The notes below the pieces were generated by a model. The model made no database searches and was not told where the DNA came from. It saw only the letters and a list, made by a program, of their open reading frames with translations. A program made the position numbers and the translations under genes. Positions 34,129-46,443 of a stretch of 64,000 nt of DNA are shown in pieces (position 1 is the stretch's first letter; each line of letters opens with the position of its first letter). The DNA comes from Rhea pennata (lineage: Eukaryota; Chordata; Aves; Rheiformes; Rheidae). The stretch is from the NCBI RefSeq assembly GCF_028389875.1, contig NC_084670.1, positions 36,663,155-36,727,154 of the forward strand, given 5' to 3'.

Positions 34129-37100
34129 TCAGAGAAGACCCTCTCCAATTCAGCAAAACTTCATGGTGACGGACTCATCAGTTAATCAAGTCTGCCGTTC
34201 TCACAGGTTGTTCTGCAAAGTAGTGCCAGCGCTCTCTTTCAAGTTGCTACAAGTCCTACCAAGAGGAACGAAAACTGTGGCTCAAAGCGCTAGCCCAGAA
34301 AATGTCAGGCTTTGCCTGTGTTTCACCTCCGATCTTTGCCAGAGATGCACTCAAGTGTTCCCTGCTACAAGGACTAATCACAGGAGGGATTTTGAGATGA
34401 CTTCTACAGGAGCAAATCATACGATAACTCTGTTTCATGCTACCCTCTCTGCTGCTCATGAGAGCAGACAAACACGTGGGCACCATTTCTTCCCTTCTTC
34501 CCTGCTCTGTGGTACTGCGTGGGTGCACGGTTGTCTTGCAAAGAAAGACTTGGCCACATTAGCAGGAGGGTGACTAAAAGGGGTCTTACCTCTTTATTGG
34601 GCAAGGCGAAAAGGAACTCTCTGTCAAAACGACCCGGCCTCCGCAAAGCAGGGTCTAGGGAGTCGAGTCTGTTGGTGGCTCCAATGACCACAATCTCTCC
34701 TCTGCTCTCTAAGCCATCCATAAGCGCCAGAAGCGTTGTGACAAGAGAACTAACAAAAGAACAAGGGTTGATTCACTGGTTTGGGAAGTGCTGCTCCATT
34801 CGGCATGACTTTCTCCAGTGGCCACTCCAAAGGATAAGCTCTTCTGGATGAGATGTTGGTTAGTGGAAGGACTCACGTCAAGACAAACAAACAGCACACA
34901 GGGTAACCAGAGACCTTGTGCTGACACCCAGCTTAGCACGTGCTTTTCAGCTCCGGTGTGTAAAATCACCTGAGGCTGAGCATCATGGTGCTCTAAGATT
35001 TCAGCATGAATTAGTGTGTCATGTAAAGGCACCAGGCTGGTCTTCTTTTTGCAGAAATCAAACAGATTGTGTGTAAATGCAGAAGAAAAGAAAGAGAAAA
35101 GAAGAAAGAAAAGTGCCATACCTATGAATTTGATCCTGGCGACTGGACCGCACAGGGGCAAGACCATCTATCTCATCAAAGAAAATAATTGAAGGCTGCA
35201 TCTTGTAGGCCTGGAAGGAAAGTGCAGACACTGCAACTGTGGCCTAGGTAGAACACAGCACTACTCAAAGGGGACAGGCATGAAAAAACACTGTGGCTGC
35301 AAAGTCATCAGCCCTGGGCTTTCAGAGCACCATCAGGGACCTCTGCTCTCTGAGACAAAGGGGTAAGTGGCACAAGTAACAGAAGCCAGCAGCCTGCGCC
35401 AAGCAGCTGTGACTGCTCCTGGGAACAGATGGCTCCAGGAATTTGCACAGCTGCTGGGCAACCAGAGAGCAGAGTCAGGCCTTCAGTAACTCAGTTACAG
35501 GCTCTGGAGGCAAGCTGCCAGTGCAATGATTCAATGACCATGTGCTGGGGTTTTTTTTTGTTTGTTTGTTTGTTTTTGTTTTTTGGGGGGTGGGGTGAGG
35601 GTGGTATTTTTTGTTTTGTGTGTGTGTCTGTGTAGTATGGCAGGGGAGCAGGAGGAGGAGGGAATCTTTGATCTAGTGAATTCTCCTGCTTATTGATACG
35701 TCTTTGCCAGCACACCTGCAAGATTCCAAGCCGCTGATCCAAAGCAGGATGACACTGAGAAAGGAAACACTAACATTCCCACTTCAGTGGGAGAAACCAA
35801 CCAAATACGCAGAAGACCGAGTTCTCCGGGAAGACATCCAGCACAGAACTACTCCAGCACCGCTCTGACACAACAGAGTGCACATTTCCACCTTACCTGC
35901 TCAAATAATAAACGGAGCTGGCGCTCAGATTCTCCCACCCATTCACTCAGGCAGTCAGCGCCTTTCCTCATGAAGAAGGAAACTCTCCTGTCGCCTTGGC
36001 TGCATTCGTTAGCAAGTGCCCGAGCTACCAGGGTCTTTCCAGTCCCTGGTGGGCCATAGAATAGACAGCCTCTGTAACGAAAAATGAAAATATAAATAAA
36101 TAAATAATGAAAAAGGAGAGAGTTGCATGGCTCTGACCAAAACACCAAAAAGTGCCTACTGCAAGCCCCACCCCCTAAAGCAAACAAGCCTTTCCTCCTA
36201 ACTAAAACACTTCCAGTACTTCCAGGAGTAGCAGCAGGCAGAGCTCAAGTGGCAGAAAAGTCAAAACAGGTGCAAGCTCTCACAAGAGGCAAGACTAGAC
36301 ACTAACAGCCTTCTCTTAGCCATTAAATCAATGAACACTACCCCTCCTCCCAAAGAGAAGAACACATTCATGTTAAAAAGAATGCACCCCAACAGTAAGC
36401 TCTCTGTGAGTGATTGCATCTCACAGCACAGAACCAATATAACTATGTAAGAAGCAGACTATTTTTATTTTAGTCTAAGCATCACAGGCGCAGCACGTTT
36501 CAGTTGGAAGTCCTAAGGCTTACAGGACTGATTCTCATTGTAAGAGAGCAGCCACCAAGCCTTTAACTATGGCAAGGCATTGCCTGCAGTTGGAGTCTGC
36601 CTAATACAGTCCAGATTTGTTCCATTTTTAAGACATCACTTCTTAACACCCCTGCAAAATCTCAGCAGGGGTGACCACAACTTTTCAAGCACCCAGCTGT
36701 ACGGACACCTCGGGTTCCTATTCTCCTGAGCACGGCCGCGTTAGCTCGTGCACTTCTAATGCGCCTTCCGTTACCTTGGGGGTCGCAGTTTGAATCTCTC
36801 AAAGAACTCCGGATAAAGTAACGGGAAAATGACCATCTCTTTCAAAGCTGAAATGTGGTCAGAGAGACCCCCCACGCCATCAAACCGCACCTGAAGAGAA
36901 ATTCAACAGAACACAGTTCGTAGGTTAGAGAAAGCTGCCCCCGAGGAAAGGCTTCATCAGAAATTGTCATCTGCCAGCAGAAAGGAGATGCTGAGGACAG
37001 CTTTGAAGTTCCTTCAGAGAAAACTGTGACCCGAGGCAGCCATAGACAGCCCAGCACGCAAAGATTTCATCAGCCCTGGAAAAGTCCCCACCAAAGCCAT

Positions 37101-38394
37101 AAGTGACAAATACTTACTGAGCCATCTATTTGCACTGGAGCGACTGGATCAGCCACATCTGTTCCAGTTTTCTTTGGATCCTTGCCATTTCTCTCAAATC
37201 CCTTTCCCCCAGAGTTCTGGGGAAGACACCTGGTGTGAATGAAGGAGAAAGGGAAAGGCGCCTTCTGAATGAACATGCAGCTGGAGGGATTCCGGTTTCT
37301 TTCATGTTGGCAAGGGAGGGCAGGAGCACTTACAAACTTGCATAAACTTCCCAGAAAGTAAAATAGTCATGGGAATTGATTTGTCTTCAATAGCCAAGAG
37401 TAAAGAAAGACGGGTGGGCCTGTGTGGCATTAGACTAGCTGAGTGATCATTTTTACATCCCTAAGTGCTCAGACCCAGCAATAGCTGTCATTCTCCGTGC
37501 TCTAGCTGCTCACAGAATCCAAGGAGCCTTTGTCAGCAATAGGGCCATGAACACTTGGTTGGGAAGCTTCCTTGTTTTGGAACGCTTCCAGGCAGAACTA
37601 GTGATCTCAGTTCCAAGAGGAAAGACGTGTCAGGAGTTGAGTGACTGAAAAACCCCCACCACAGTGCTTCTAACAAGTCTGATTTATTTTCATATGGCTT
37701 GCCAGAGCAGTGCAAAGTCACCATAGTCTAGGAGTGCCCCCCTTATGCCCCCTGCTTTCCTCTGCACTTAATGTTCAAAGCTGCTGCCCAAAGCAGCCGC
37801 ACAAGGAATGGCCAGCATGACTGGCCAGCACACCTGCCTTTGCTTCCCTTAGACTTCTGCCCCCTGCCATAGGCAGACCACGCAGCGTCACGCAGAGCTT
37901 GGAAAGCAAATGCAGAGCTTTCAGCAGGCTGGACCGCCTGCGTCAAGCAGCCTGCCGACGGAAAAGACTATCTAGACATAAGTTCTCAGTCTTCTTTAAA
38001 ATCAGTGCAGACTACACAACGGGCAGCATTCAAAACTGGATACAAATACAGACGATTTAATGCCCTACGGACCATGGGAATACGGAGCGTCATAGCCAGC
38101 GCTGTCTTTACAATCACAATTGCTCCCAACATCTTCATTTACACTAAGCAGAACACAGCTGTGTGGAATTTCCCATAGGAACAAGAACTCACCTCCACTT
38201 GTACGTTGAATGAAATGAAGCTACTTTGAATCGTGTGCCAGAAGCAACTAAAAATACATGAACATTTATCCACAGACTCTCCCTCTAAGTAAGTTGCCTA
38301 CATGCGTCAAGAAAATCATTTCTGTACTTCACAATGAAATCGTCTAGTGACGGTTTCTGGAAGGGGATTCTGGCTTCAAGTGCAGAACACAAGG

Positions 38395-38487
38395 GTTACA
38401 TGCTCTAGGTGACCTGCTGAGCGGGGAGGTTGGACTAGATGATCTCTGGAGGGCCCTTCCAACATTACTGATTCTGTGATTCTATGA
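38395..38487 (+). mobile_element. CR1 3' end fragment (right arm)
   Basis: Inverted copy of 3217-3310, with the octamer-like terminal repeats ATTCTGTGATTCTATGA. Confidence 0.88.
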
Positions 38488-41400
38488 TTTCAGCTGCAGA
38501 ATCTCAGCCACTCCCTCCAGAATCGTCTCATCACTGGCCCCCAAAGCATGCCTTCCTGAAAACTGCTGGCTAGTGGAAGTCTCTCTAAGGCTGAGGATCA
38601 CCTCTCCCAAAGAAAAGAATCTTGCCGCCTCTACACTGAGGTCGGACTGGCACGGTTACAAGGGTTACGGTTGTTCCATTACTCGGTGCTGGGAGTGACA
38701 CCACTGCCGATAAACAAGAGCTGTCACTAGCTGTACGCCCACCAACCTGTTTGGTCTTTTGCCGACAGGGCTTTGTGACCGAGCACATGTAGACGTAGCT
38801 CCTTGTGTGGGAGAAGAAGACGGCCCTGAACAAAATGTCTTAGCTTCTCCCAACTCCGCTGAAAGCAAAACATTTACAAGAATATTGCACATCACATGCT
38901 TTTCAGGTACAGCTGGTTCGTCAACAAGGCAGGAAGTGGGATGGGTTTCACCATCTTGAACTCCAGACCAGAGGAAAGTTCTCAGTGTTTTTTACCAAGG
39001 CACAGGGCAAGTGAACTAAATGCACACCTGCTTCTGAAGGAGAACTGAAAGTCAGAACAGAGCACAAAAAGCAAGCGGGCTCTGCTACTATGCTTTTGAG
39101 GACACACAGGTCATTTGTTTTACTTCTGCGTGGACATCTTTCTTTTAAACTTGGGAAGTTCAGCTACAGAAAGAGCAAAGCTTATTCTGTGAAACCTTGA
39201 TAAGAGCAGAGCAGTGAAACCCCAAGAAGGTACTGCAAGCTGTAAACAACAAGTAGAGGAAGAAACTGAGTTCTAACCAGGCATCTACGAAAAACCGTGG
39301 AGGTTTTTACTTGCAGAATGAAGGCAAGGAATTGAAATAACCGTGGTGCGCAGGTGTATAGATTTTTGTTCACAAAATTATGCCCCACCTATACACAAGA
39401 AACTGGCCCTTCAGAGAGGCTCTGTGAATATCGCACTTTGCAATGCAGCTTGATCCTGCACCACGGTTTTGCTTGGGTGAAGGTTATGCTGCTTCCGAGT
39501 ATCCTTGCCACTTTCGCCTTCTGGGTGTTCACCCCCTTTGGACAACCCTGTACTTCCAGAACCTAGATAACATTTCTTATTTGTGTGCACACATCTACAC
39601 TGTCATTCAAGAACTGATATCCCCCTTAAATGCAAAAAATCAGCCCTGCAGAGACACTGTGCCCATAACCTACATTCCAGTGGCTCTCGAGAGCGTATGA
39701 CGGTTTGCCTTGGTCGAAGGCTATACTGCTTCGGAGGGTCTTTGCTAACTGCCTCCTTTTGGTTTTCATCTTCTTCTGTTGACCCTGTAATTACAGTATC
39801 TAAGATATCATTCCTGGTGCCTATACAGTTTCCTTCAAGAACTTCTGTCCCCCTATACACAAGAAATCAGCCCTGCAGAGAAACTGTGCCCATAACCTAC
39901 ATTCCAGTGGCTCTCGACAGCATATGGCAGTTTGCCTTGGTCGAAGGCTATACTGCTTTGGAGGGTCTTTGCCATCTGCCGCCTTTCGGTTTTCATCTTC
40001 TTCTGGTGACCCTGTAATTACAATATCTAAGATATCATTCCTGGTGTCTGTACAGTTTCCTTCAAGAACTTCTGTCCCCCCTATACACAAGAAATCAACC
40101 CTGCAGAGAAACTGCACATATAACCTACTGAGAGCATACAAGATCCTTCCTTTCTCTAAGCCTATAGCCCCTGCACGTATCTTTGCCTTCTTCATCTTCT
40201 TGCTCTTCACCTTCTTCTGATGAGCTGGTTAGAGCAGAACCTTTACAACGTCGCCAACACTGAACTCTTCAAACACTGCTGCAAGTTGTATTACTCCCAA
40301 AAGGTACCACACAGATAGTGATGGGTGTTTTTTAATTGTTATCAGCATGCATGTGACACGCAAGATGTGAAACGCTGCCAAAGCTCCGGAGCCATTTGTG
40401 CATGACACATTCCAGAAACTCGGAATCAGCAGAGAGGAGCGTGCGTATAGGTCATGGGCAAAGGTCTGGCCTTGGTGGAATTGCTGGGTGACTTGCCACC
40501 AGCCTCCATGAGTGTAACAAGGGGCCACATTCTGCTGTCACCTTGCTTAGCAACGAGGCAGCTACCATGAGAAGAGCTATTTCAGAAAGTTCCCTCTCAA
40601 TATTGCGAGGTAGTGCTTCCGGGACATTTTTGGAATGTCCTGACAGCAGCAAGACTTCATCTGCTTCTGTGGTTTCAGATCTTGCCTCTGCCATAGCTCT
40701 GCCACGGGCAATAACAGGGAAGTTCCCCAACGAGAAAAAAGGAGTCTGATGCCTACAGAGAAAGTTTATGCCAGGAGCTTCTGTTTAGGAACTGGAAATT
40801 CTTCTGTGAAAGATGGTCGGAATGCCAAACATGGAGCATCCCTACCTAGCAAGCTCTTACTAATACCCTCTCACATTAATAGCTGGATGCCAGGTAAGGA
40901 ATGGACGTGGCCTCTTCAATGGCCAGCTTACCCACTCCGAGTAATTTCATTCTATTCCTTGGCTAGCATTGCCTTTTCCTTGTCTGAACCAAAACAGTAG
41001 TTCTGCTTTCTGAATGACGGAGATAAAAATTGCATGGGGCACACAGGCAGAGCACAAGGAAAACAGGGAAAGGAGTCTGGGGTTTCTACCAGCCCCCCTC
41101 CCTCACCCTCTAGCACTCTCCTCTTTCATCAGAGATGCAGGAATGTCTTGCCCTTAGAATCCCAGAGTTTTCACTTTGCCCATGAAAGAATTGCCTCATA
41201 CTCTCACCTCCCAGTCAACGCACGCTTTTCAGCAGCTTTCTACAAGCAACTGCCTTCTCCTGAAAACCTTCAAGTGTCCTCTGGCTCATCCAATGCAAAG
41301 TTACTAAGGCCCTTCATGACTTATCCTCGTTCCTCATCCCATTTCCCACTGCATACGACAGCCCCCGATTCCAAACGGGCCCTCACAACAGCTTCCATCA

Positions 41401-41873
41401 GCTACCTGCGCAACACACAAACGCAGAAGCGCTACATTCGGCCGATCTCTGTACTCGGCAGGAGCTTTTCCTACACATCCAGTGGTCTACCTTGCTTCCT
41501 GAAAATTCCCGTGATGCTGCTCAAAAGCCATGAACCCTGATGAACAGGCTAGTGCTGACATCGTCCCTGCTTACCACTCGGAGTCAGACTCTCCCTTTCT
41601 TTGCGTTCCCCGCCTGTCTAGAGCCAGCTGCTGACTTCTGCCCTGCCTTAGCTCGTAAGCATTTGGGGAAAGGACCCGTTCTCTTTGCTGACCATCTGCA
41701 CAGAGTTCACAAGGGCAGGGAGGCCCATGTGGAGGCCATGCCTATGGCTTGCAAGCTCTGCGGCAATAGGGAATTATGAAGAGCAGAACAAGAGGCAGTA
41801 GTTCAGCTCGTTTCCCTTTTAGGTGAGGCTCTGGGCTGCAACACGGGGGAGAAAACGGAAAGCCAGAACTAAC

Positions 41874-41943
41874 CGACAATTTCTGCCTCGGGTTCTTGAG
41901 TTTCTTCCTGTTGCTTTCCTTGGCAGTACGTATCCAGATTTTC
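41874..41943 (-). CDS. ATAD2-like: ATAD2-like N-terminal exon (seen only on the right)
   Basis: A pyrimidine-rich acceptor ending TTTTGATCAG precedes a 70-nt open segment, followed by donor GTTAGT. It encodes a stretch with YCQGKQQEETQEPEAE, resembling the ATAD2 segment just before the acidic region. It ends in phase 1, matching the next exon at 40216 (E-E-G-E-E-Q). It lies outside the arm visible in this window, so its left partner, if any, is beyond base 1. Confidence 0.6.
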
Positions 41944-43064
41944 CTGATCAAAAGGAACAAGAACAATCAGTCCCAATTATGCTGCAGCTTGGTGCCTACC
42001 TAGTAACTTCATCCAAATGAGGCATATACACAAAACAGTAGAGTCAGATACAGTTCTTCTACTTCACAAATAGCAAGGAAGGATCGGTGGAGTACAACCA
42101 CCGAGTGTTCCTTAGTTTCACAGGAGGTGCGGACTGTGTCAGCTTGCCCTTTTGCAGGCAAAAACATACCAGAAAGTGGGATGAGAAACGGAAAGTCTTT
42201 CAACAGAAGAACTGTAAATGTGTATTTAGTTCGGGGCTCCCTTGCCTCTCCGTGTTCAGTATTATTCATGGCCCAGGAAATGTTGAGATGTTTCTCAAAT
42301 GTTTTTGTTTCTCAAAAAATGAAATGCCTAGCGGGCAACGGGAGACCAGAAGAATTCCGTTTAGCAAATCAAAGCTGAGGGAGAGGAAACACGGTTGCTG
42401 GCTCTAATCCTAACAGAAGTTACTGTAGTGGCAGAGGACCACGGGCTAAGCTCACGGGCAATGCTGGCCCAGGAACAGACACACCTGAAGTAGCCAACAG
42501 GAAAGTTATCATTAGAGAGCAATAATGCAAGTTCTTTTAGACAGCAGTAGGCTTTGGAAGAAGTTATTTCAGCTAAGTTAAAACTGCCACGGCATCATTT
42601 TGCTGAGTGAAATACGTTACTTACACAGAAAGGGTAAGATAAGTGCAGCTGTACTCCTTCTGCAATGGGAGAAGCCTGGAAGCATGTCGAGTCCATCATC
42701 TTCTCCATGCACACAGAACAGCAAAGGGAAGCAGGCAAGAGAAAGTGTTTGAAACAATACATATAATCAGCATGACATTCTAGTACAAAATGATGGAGTC
42801 AAATGGACACTTAGCCTCGGAACGTCACCAAACCACCTCTTGCTCTGTCTCACGACCTCCCCTCGCCTTCTCCTGCTCAGGGCACAGCAGCCCCTCCAGA
42901 GCAGAGCGGTGGCGAGAGCAGCCCCCAAGACCTGGGCTCAACTCAGGCTCGCTGGGAAATCTGGGGAGAGGCCAGAGGTGCCTGCAGAGAGGGGAGTTGT
43001 ACCTGTGCCAGTGTCCTGTACCCTATCTCCGTGCAGGTCCCTTCAGTCCCTCCATAGCCTTGGT
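41944..43064. other. Inter-palindrome region without recognised gene
   Basis: Unique sequence between the known end of the P1 right arm and the minisatellites. It probably contains intron and further 5' exons of the right ATAD2-like copy, but none could be placed securely. Confidence 0.5.
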
Positions 43065-43320
43065 ATCTCCTCTCTACTGGTTCTCCTGTGTCCTTTCTGT
43101 CCCTACATATACCCCTTCTCTCCCATCCCCTCTATCCTTCCATGCGCCTTCTCTCCCACCATATCCTTTGTATCTCCTGTCCCCTACATCCTCCCATGTC
43201 CCTGCTGTCACTCCATCTCTTGTCTATCTTCAGTACACTCCATCCTCCTGTGTCCCTTCTGTCTTAACTCTTCCTCTGTGACCCCTCTTTTCCCCCTTCT
43301 CCTCCCTTGCTCCCAGCAAA
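43065..43320 (+). repeat. Pyrimidine-rich imperfect tandem repeat
   Basis: Roughly 30-40-bp imperfect units of the kind CTCCTGTGTCCYTTCTGTCC ... CCATCC, almost free of G. No coding role is supported. Confidence 0.6.
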
Positions 43321-43479
43321 CTAGGGCTGCTCACTGGGCAGCTGCCCCCTCCTGGACGCCTGGGTCCCTGGGAGCAGTCCAGCTGCCCAGAGCTGACAGG
43401 GGAGTTTGGGGTGTCCCCACGCCCTTTCCCCATTCCCCAGGACTGCAACCCTGTGGGGCCTTGCCCTACTGCCTGGACC

Positions 43480-43900
43480 TCCACACTGACACAGACCCTG
43501 TCCCGGCCCCCGACCCCTACCCAGTCCCCGACCCGGTCCGTAATCTGGGCCCGAATCCAATCTGGGCCCAATCTCTGACCTGGATTTGGACTCTGGACCA
43601 GTCCTCGACCTGGCCCCCAACCCAGACCAGGACCCCAGACCGGTCCCCGACCCAGACCTGGTTTCCAGACCAGTCCCTTACTCAGCTCCCAACCTGGACC
43701 CAGACTCCACACCAGTCCCCAGCCTGGACCCTTACCTTGGACCGTTCCACGACCTGGACCAGGTCCCCTGCCTCGTGCCCGATCCAGACCCGGTTCCATA
43801 CCCTCACTCGGCCCCCAACCTGGCCCTTGATCCAAACCCCGACCACAGCCCCATCCCCGACCTGGTCACAGTCCTGTATCCCCGCCTGGACCCCAACTGA
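43480..43900 (+). repeat. Degenerate GACCC/CCGGTC minisatellite (source of the intronic insert)
   Basis: Irregular short-period repeat built from CCCNGACC, CCGGTCCC and CCTGGACC-type units. One frame reads as Pro-Asp/Pro-Val repeats. 43540-43832 reappears inside both ATAD2-like copies. I regard the open frame as a by-product of the repeat, not a gene. Confidence 0.75.
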
Positions 43901-44075
43901 AATCTCGTCTGCACTCCAATCTCTGACCAGGACCCGGCCCCAGCCCCGGCCCCGGCCCCAGCCCAAGGCCCGGCCCCGGTCCCATCCCCGGCCCTGGTCC
44001 CGGCCCCAGCCGCTGCCGCCGGCCCCGGCCCTGGCCCCGGCCCCAGCCGCTGCCACCAGCGCCCTCCCGCTACCG
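43900..44075 (+). repeat. CCGGCC-type GC minisatellite
   Basis: Runs of CCCCGGCC and CCCCAGCC units, with two CCAGCCGCTGCC segments, ending at the outer boundary of P2 (44078). Confidence 0.75.
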
Positions 44076-44077
44076 AC

Positions 44078-44300
44078 CTAGCTGTGTGCCACAGGAGGTT
44101 GAATTGCTCCCCAAACAACATGCAACACAGGCCTTGTCTCCCCAGCATGCCCACAAGCCCATCAGCTGACCCACCTGAATGCTGATAACATGACTTTCAA
44201 GAAATGGAACACAAAACCCTGCAACGTTACTACTGATACACTACTCAACAGTCCCGCAGGTATCCAATGATACTGCGTAATGCCTACGGTAGCAGGTGGT
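44078..44300 (+). pseudogene. Retroviral pol fragment at outer edge of P2 left arm
   Basis: Inverted copy of 62850-63073. Read on +, it resembles the region after the RT catalytic core (connection region) of a gammaretrovirus-like pol, with stops. In the right arm the same frame continues to the window edge; here it is cut at 44078. Confidence 0.55.
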
Positions 44301-44400
44301 GACTGTGTAATTCCTGCAACAATCTCAGGTGGGAACAGCACAATTCCTATGGTAAAAGGTGGCAACTACATAATCCTGCAACGAGCAGAGGGTGCCGCAT
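44270..44400 (+). repeat. Degenerate ~32-bp tandem repeat (left arm)
   Basis: About four units resembling GTAATTCCTGCAACAATCTC then AGGTGGNAACAG, alternating with CAATTCCTATGGTAAAAGGT-type units. Mirror at about 62750-62880. Confidence 0.5.
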
Positions 44401-44491
44401 CCACCCGAGACCCAGGATCCGCAACCCTGCAGCACAGCAATCCATGCTGCTGCACTCCCCTGGGCCTTGGCAGGAGCTGGCATAAACTTAC

Positions 44492-44643
44492 ACTTGTTGT
44501 GGCATCTCCAGCCTCTGGGTCACTTTCTTCTCCTTCTCTGTGTGGGCAAGGCAGAGAGAAACCGCAGTTTTTGCCAGTTGCTCTTGTGCCGTCTGGACAA
44601 AAGCCACCATTTTTCTCTGACACTCTTCCTCCTCAAGTGGCAA
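44492..44643 (-). other. Exon-like segment, open frame (left arm)
   Basis: 152 nt after acceptor GCGCTGTAG with strong donor GTAAGT. One frame is open from LEEEECQRKMVAFVQTAQEQ to EKEKKVTQRLEMPQQV, and looks like a helical or coiled-coil segment. The copy in the right arm (62485-62659) has 23 extra bases and breaks this frame. No family recognised. Confidence 0.45.
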
Positions 44644-45130
44644 CTACAGCGCAAGACAAACAGAGAGGAGGCATTTCAGATGGACCGGAGATCAGAGGAA
44701 ACCCCACGCAACAGCCCAGGAGGCATCCGCTGACTGGACAGTCAGTCACACGACATTCAACTCCAGCGCCTGCTTTTCCCAACCAAGCCTACATTAACAG
44801 CTCCATTCCTCGGCCACGGCAGGCAACAGGCTGTTTTCTTTCTTCTTCTTTACACCAGCATGCTTGGGAGTCAATCCTAATCCTTCAGGCAACAAAACTG
44901 ACTTACAAAACCGTGTCTTAGTTATGCATCAAAACAATGCTACTGCTCAAGCTAATAGAACTAATTCATGCTACTAGAGGTACAGCACATCAAGGAACAC
45001 CACCGCTGTGAGCTCCCCACTACAACTGCCTCCAGCCACTGGACTCAAAGAGCCTGACCCTGACCTCTGTACAGGCACTGCCAGCAAAGTCTACCCAACT
45101 CACAGGGCGACCATTAGTCTAGGCCCTCCC

Positions 45131-45180
45131 CACAGCACAGCACAGCACAGCACAGCACAGCACAGCACAGCACAGCACAG
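45131..45180 (+). repeat. CACAG pentanucleotide, 10 units (left arm)
   Basis: Perfect (CACAG)10. The right arm has eight CTGTG units at 61958-61997. Confidence 0.97.
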
Positions 45181-46443
45181 CCCCTCTTCTGTCCTTTGGC
45201 TTTATTGACAACTTCTCCCTGCAAGGTCATGGGCTGGCAAGCAGGAAAGACATGCGGAAAAGCATGGAGTCATTTGCAAGACTCCATCAAAGGCAACGAA
45301 CACACTGGAAGCTGTCCTTGAAGCCTCCACGGCCGTACAGCTGTGCTTTTTGACACTCAACTGAGGGACCAGCACTACGTAAATCTGTCACACGAATCCA
45401 GTTCTCTCATCTGCCTGTCCCCTGCAGGGACTCTGGCTTCAGGTGATTCCTTCTGCACACATTTTCCTCCTTTCTGCGCATAGTGCCCCGCACTTGGTGG
45501 CAGCCCTCTGCAAATGCACCACCCAGGCAGTTTGCAGGAGTGTGCTCAGGAGCCAAGCCCGCGAGGAGCGGGAGGTTCCGTAATCTGTTTCTCCTGCAGC
45601 CTCACCTCACCGCACCCTCTGCAGATCCTCACTGCTGCAGCATTTCTCCCAGCACCTCCACAGCATTGGTGTGCTCGGGAGAGCAGGCGCTGGCCTGAAA
45701 TGCAGCTCTTCACAACTGCATCTCGGGGACAGGGCTCACAAGAGGGACAGCTCAGCATCCTCACACATGGGCTACTACGGACTAAGTCCAGCCTCCTCGT
45801 GGCCCCTTCCGACTCCCTCAAGTGTGCAGCTCTCCCTTTCTAGGGCACCACCTTCTCCCCACTCACCGAGATTTCCTGTCCTACCGCTTCCTTGCCTCCA
45901 GAGTCTCAACAGCAGGGTCTGCTGTTACATCACCTCTCACATCGCTCAGCTCCTCAGAGCTGCCTTCTCCCTTCTATTGCTGGGCAAGCTCTTCAGATTG
46001 GTTTGGCAACAGCTCCTTTTGTGGCTTTGCCCAGGTCTTGCTCATTTAAAAACCTAGAAGCCAGAAGGAGACATCAGGTGAGAGACTCACCAAAAGCTGC
46101 CACACGCCTCCCACCCAAGCAGAAGACTTAAGCCCAGGGGGCACACAAGCATAATCTCTCAGTGTTAATACATGCAACACAGCCAAGCAAAATAGCTGCC
46201 TCGCATTCATCCTGGAGCACAGGCTTACCCAAAGTCACTTCTCCAGGAGCCCCATCTCAGGTCTGCTAGCTGTCAGCAGGGCTGTTAGCAGAGAACCTTA
46301 CCGCAACACAAGGACTGGTGGGTGACACACAAGCAGAGAAAAACCCCGGGGACTCAGAAGGCCCAAGCAGGGACAACACTGGGCATTAGCCCTTCACAGT
46401 GTACCACCTCCACGTTCTCAGGTCAATCTGCCCTGCCATAGGT

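Larger units (their letters stand above)
22192..41702 (-). repeat. Palindrome P1, right arm
   Basis: Inverted partner of 1-18550, about 960 bp longer. The inner boundary is sharp: the sequence starting GCAGGCTATTTGATG at 22192 pairs with the end of the left arm at 18550, and unrelated sequence lies between. It carries the more complete ATAD2-like copy, on the - strand. Indels against the left arm at 29050-29410 and 26285-27039 show that the two arms are distinct loci, not one sequence assembled twice. Confidence 0.97.
26395..41943 (-). pseudogene. ATAD2-like: ATAD2-like AAA+ ATPase gene, right copy, more complete
   Basis: Inverted copy of the left-arm gene. Exons on -: 41943-41874, 40216-40129, 40011-39901, 39784-39674, 39547-39437, 38858-38747, 37229-37118, 36890-36775, 36071-35897, 35210-35122, 34749-34590, 33384-33294, 32850-32536, 31815-31689, 31323-31140, 30360-30175, 29491-29356, 29196-29049, 27363-27235, 26436-26395. 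It keeps the intron between the 29491 and 29196 exons and a terminal exon with a TAG stop that fits the short C-terminal tail of ATAD2. It shares the TGA (33379-33381) with the left copy, so a conventional full-length protein is not encoded. More upstream exons would be expected above 41943, but I could not place them. The bromodomain is missing, as in the left copy. Confidence 0.88.

Noticed and set aside
42640..42720. Possible upstream ATAD2-like exon on - (MEKMMDS)
   Set aside because: Only a few residues resemble the family and splice borders are unconvincing.
42840..44081. 413-codon + frame
   Set aside because: It runs through pyrimidine-rich and CCGGCC minisatellites; the protein is low-complexity Pro/Thr/Gln, as expected from the repeats.
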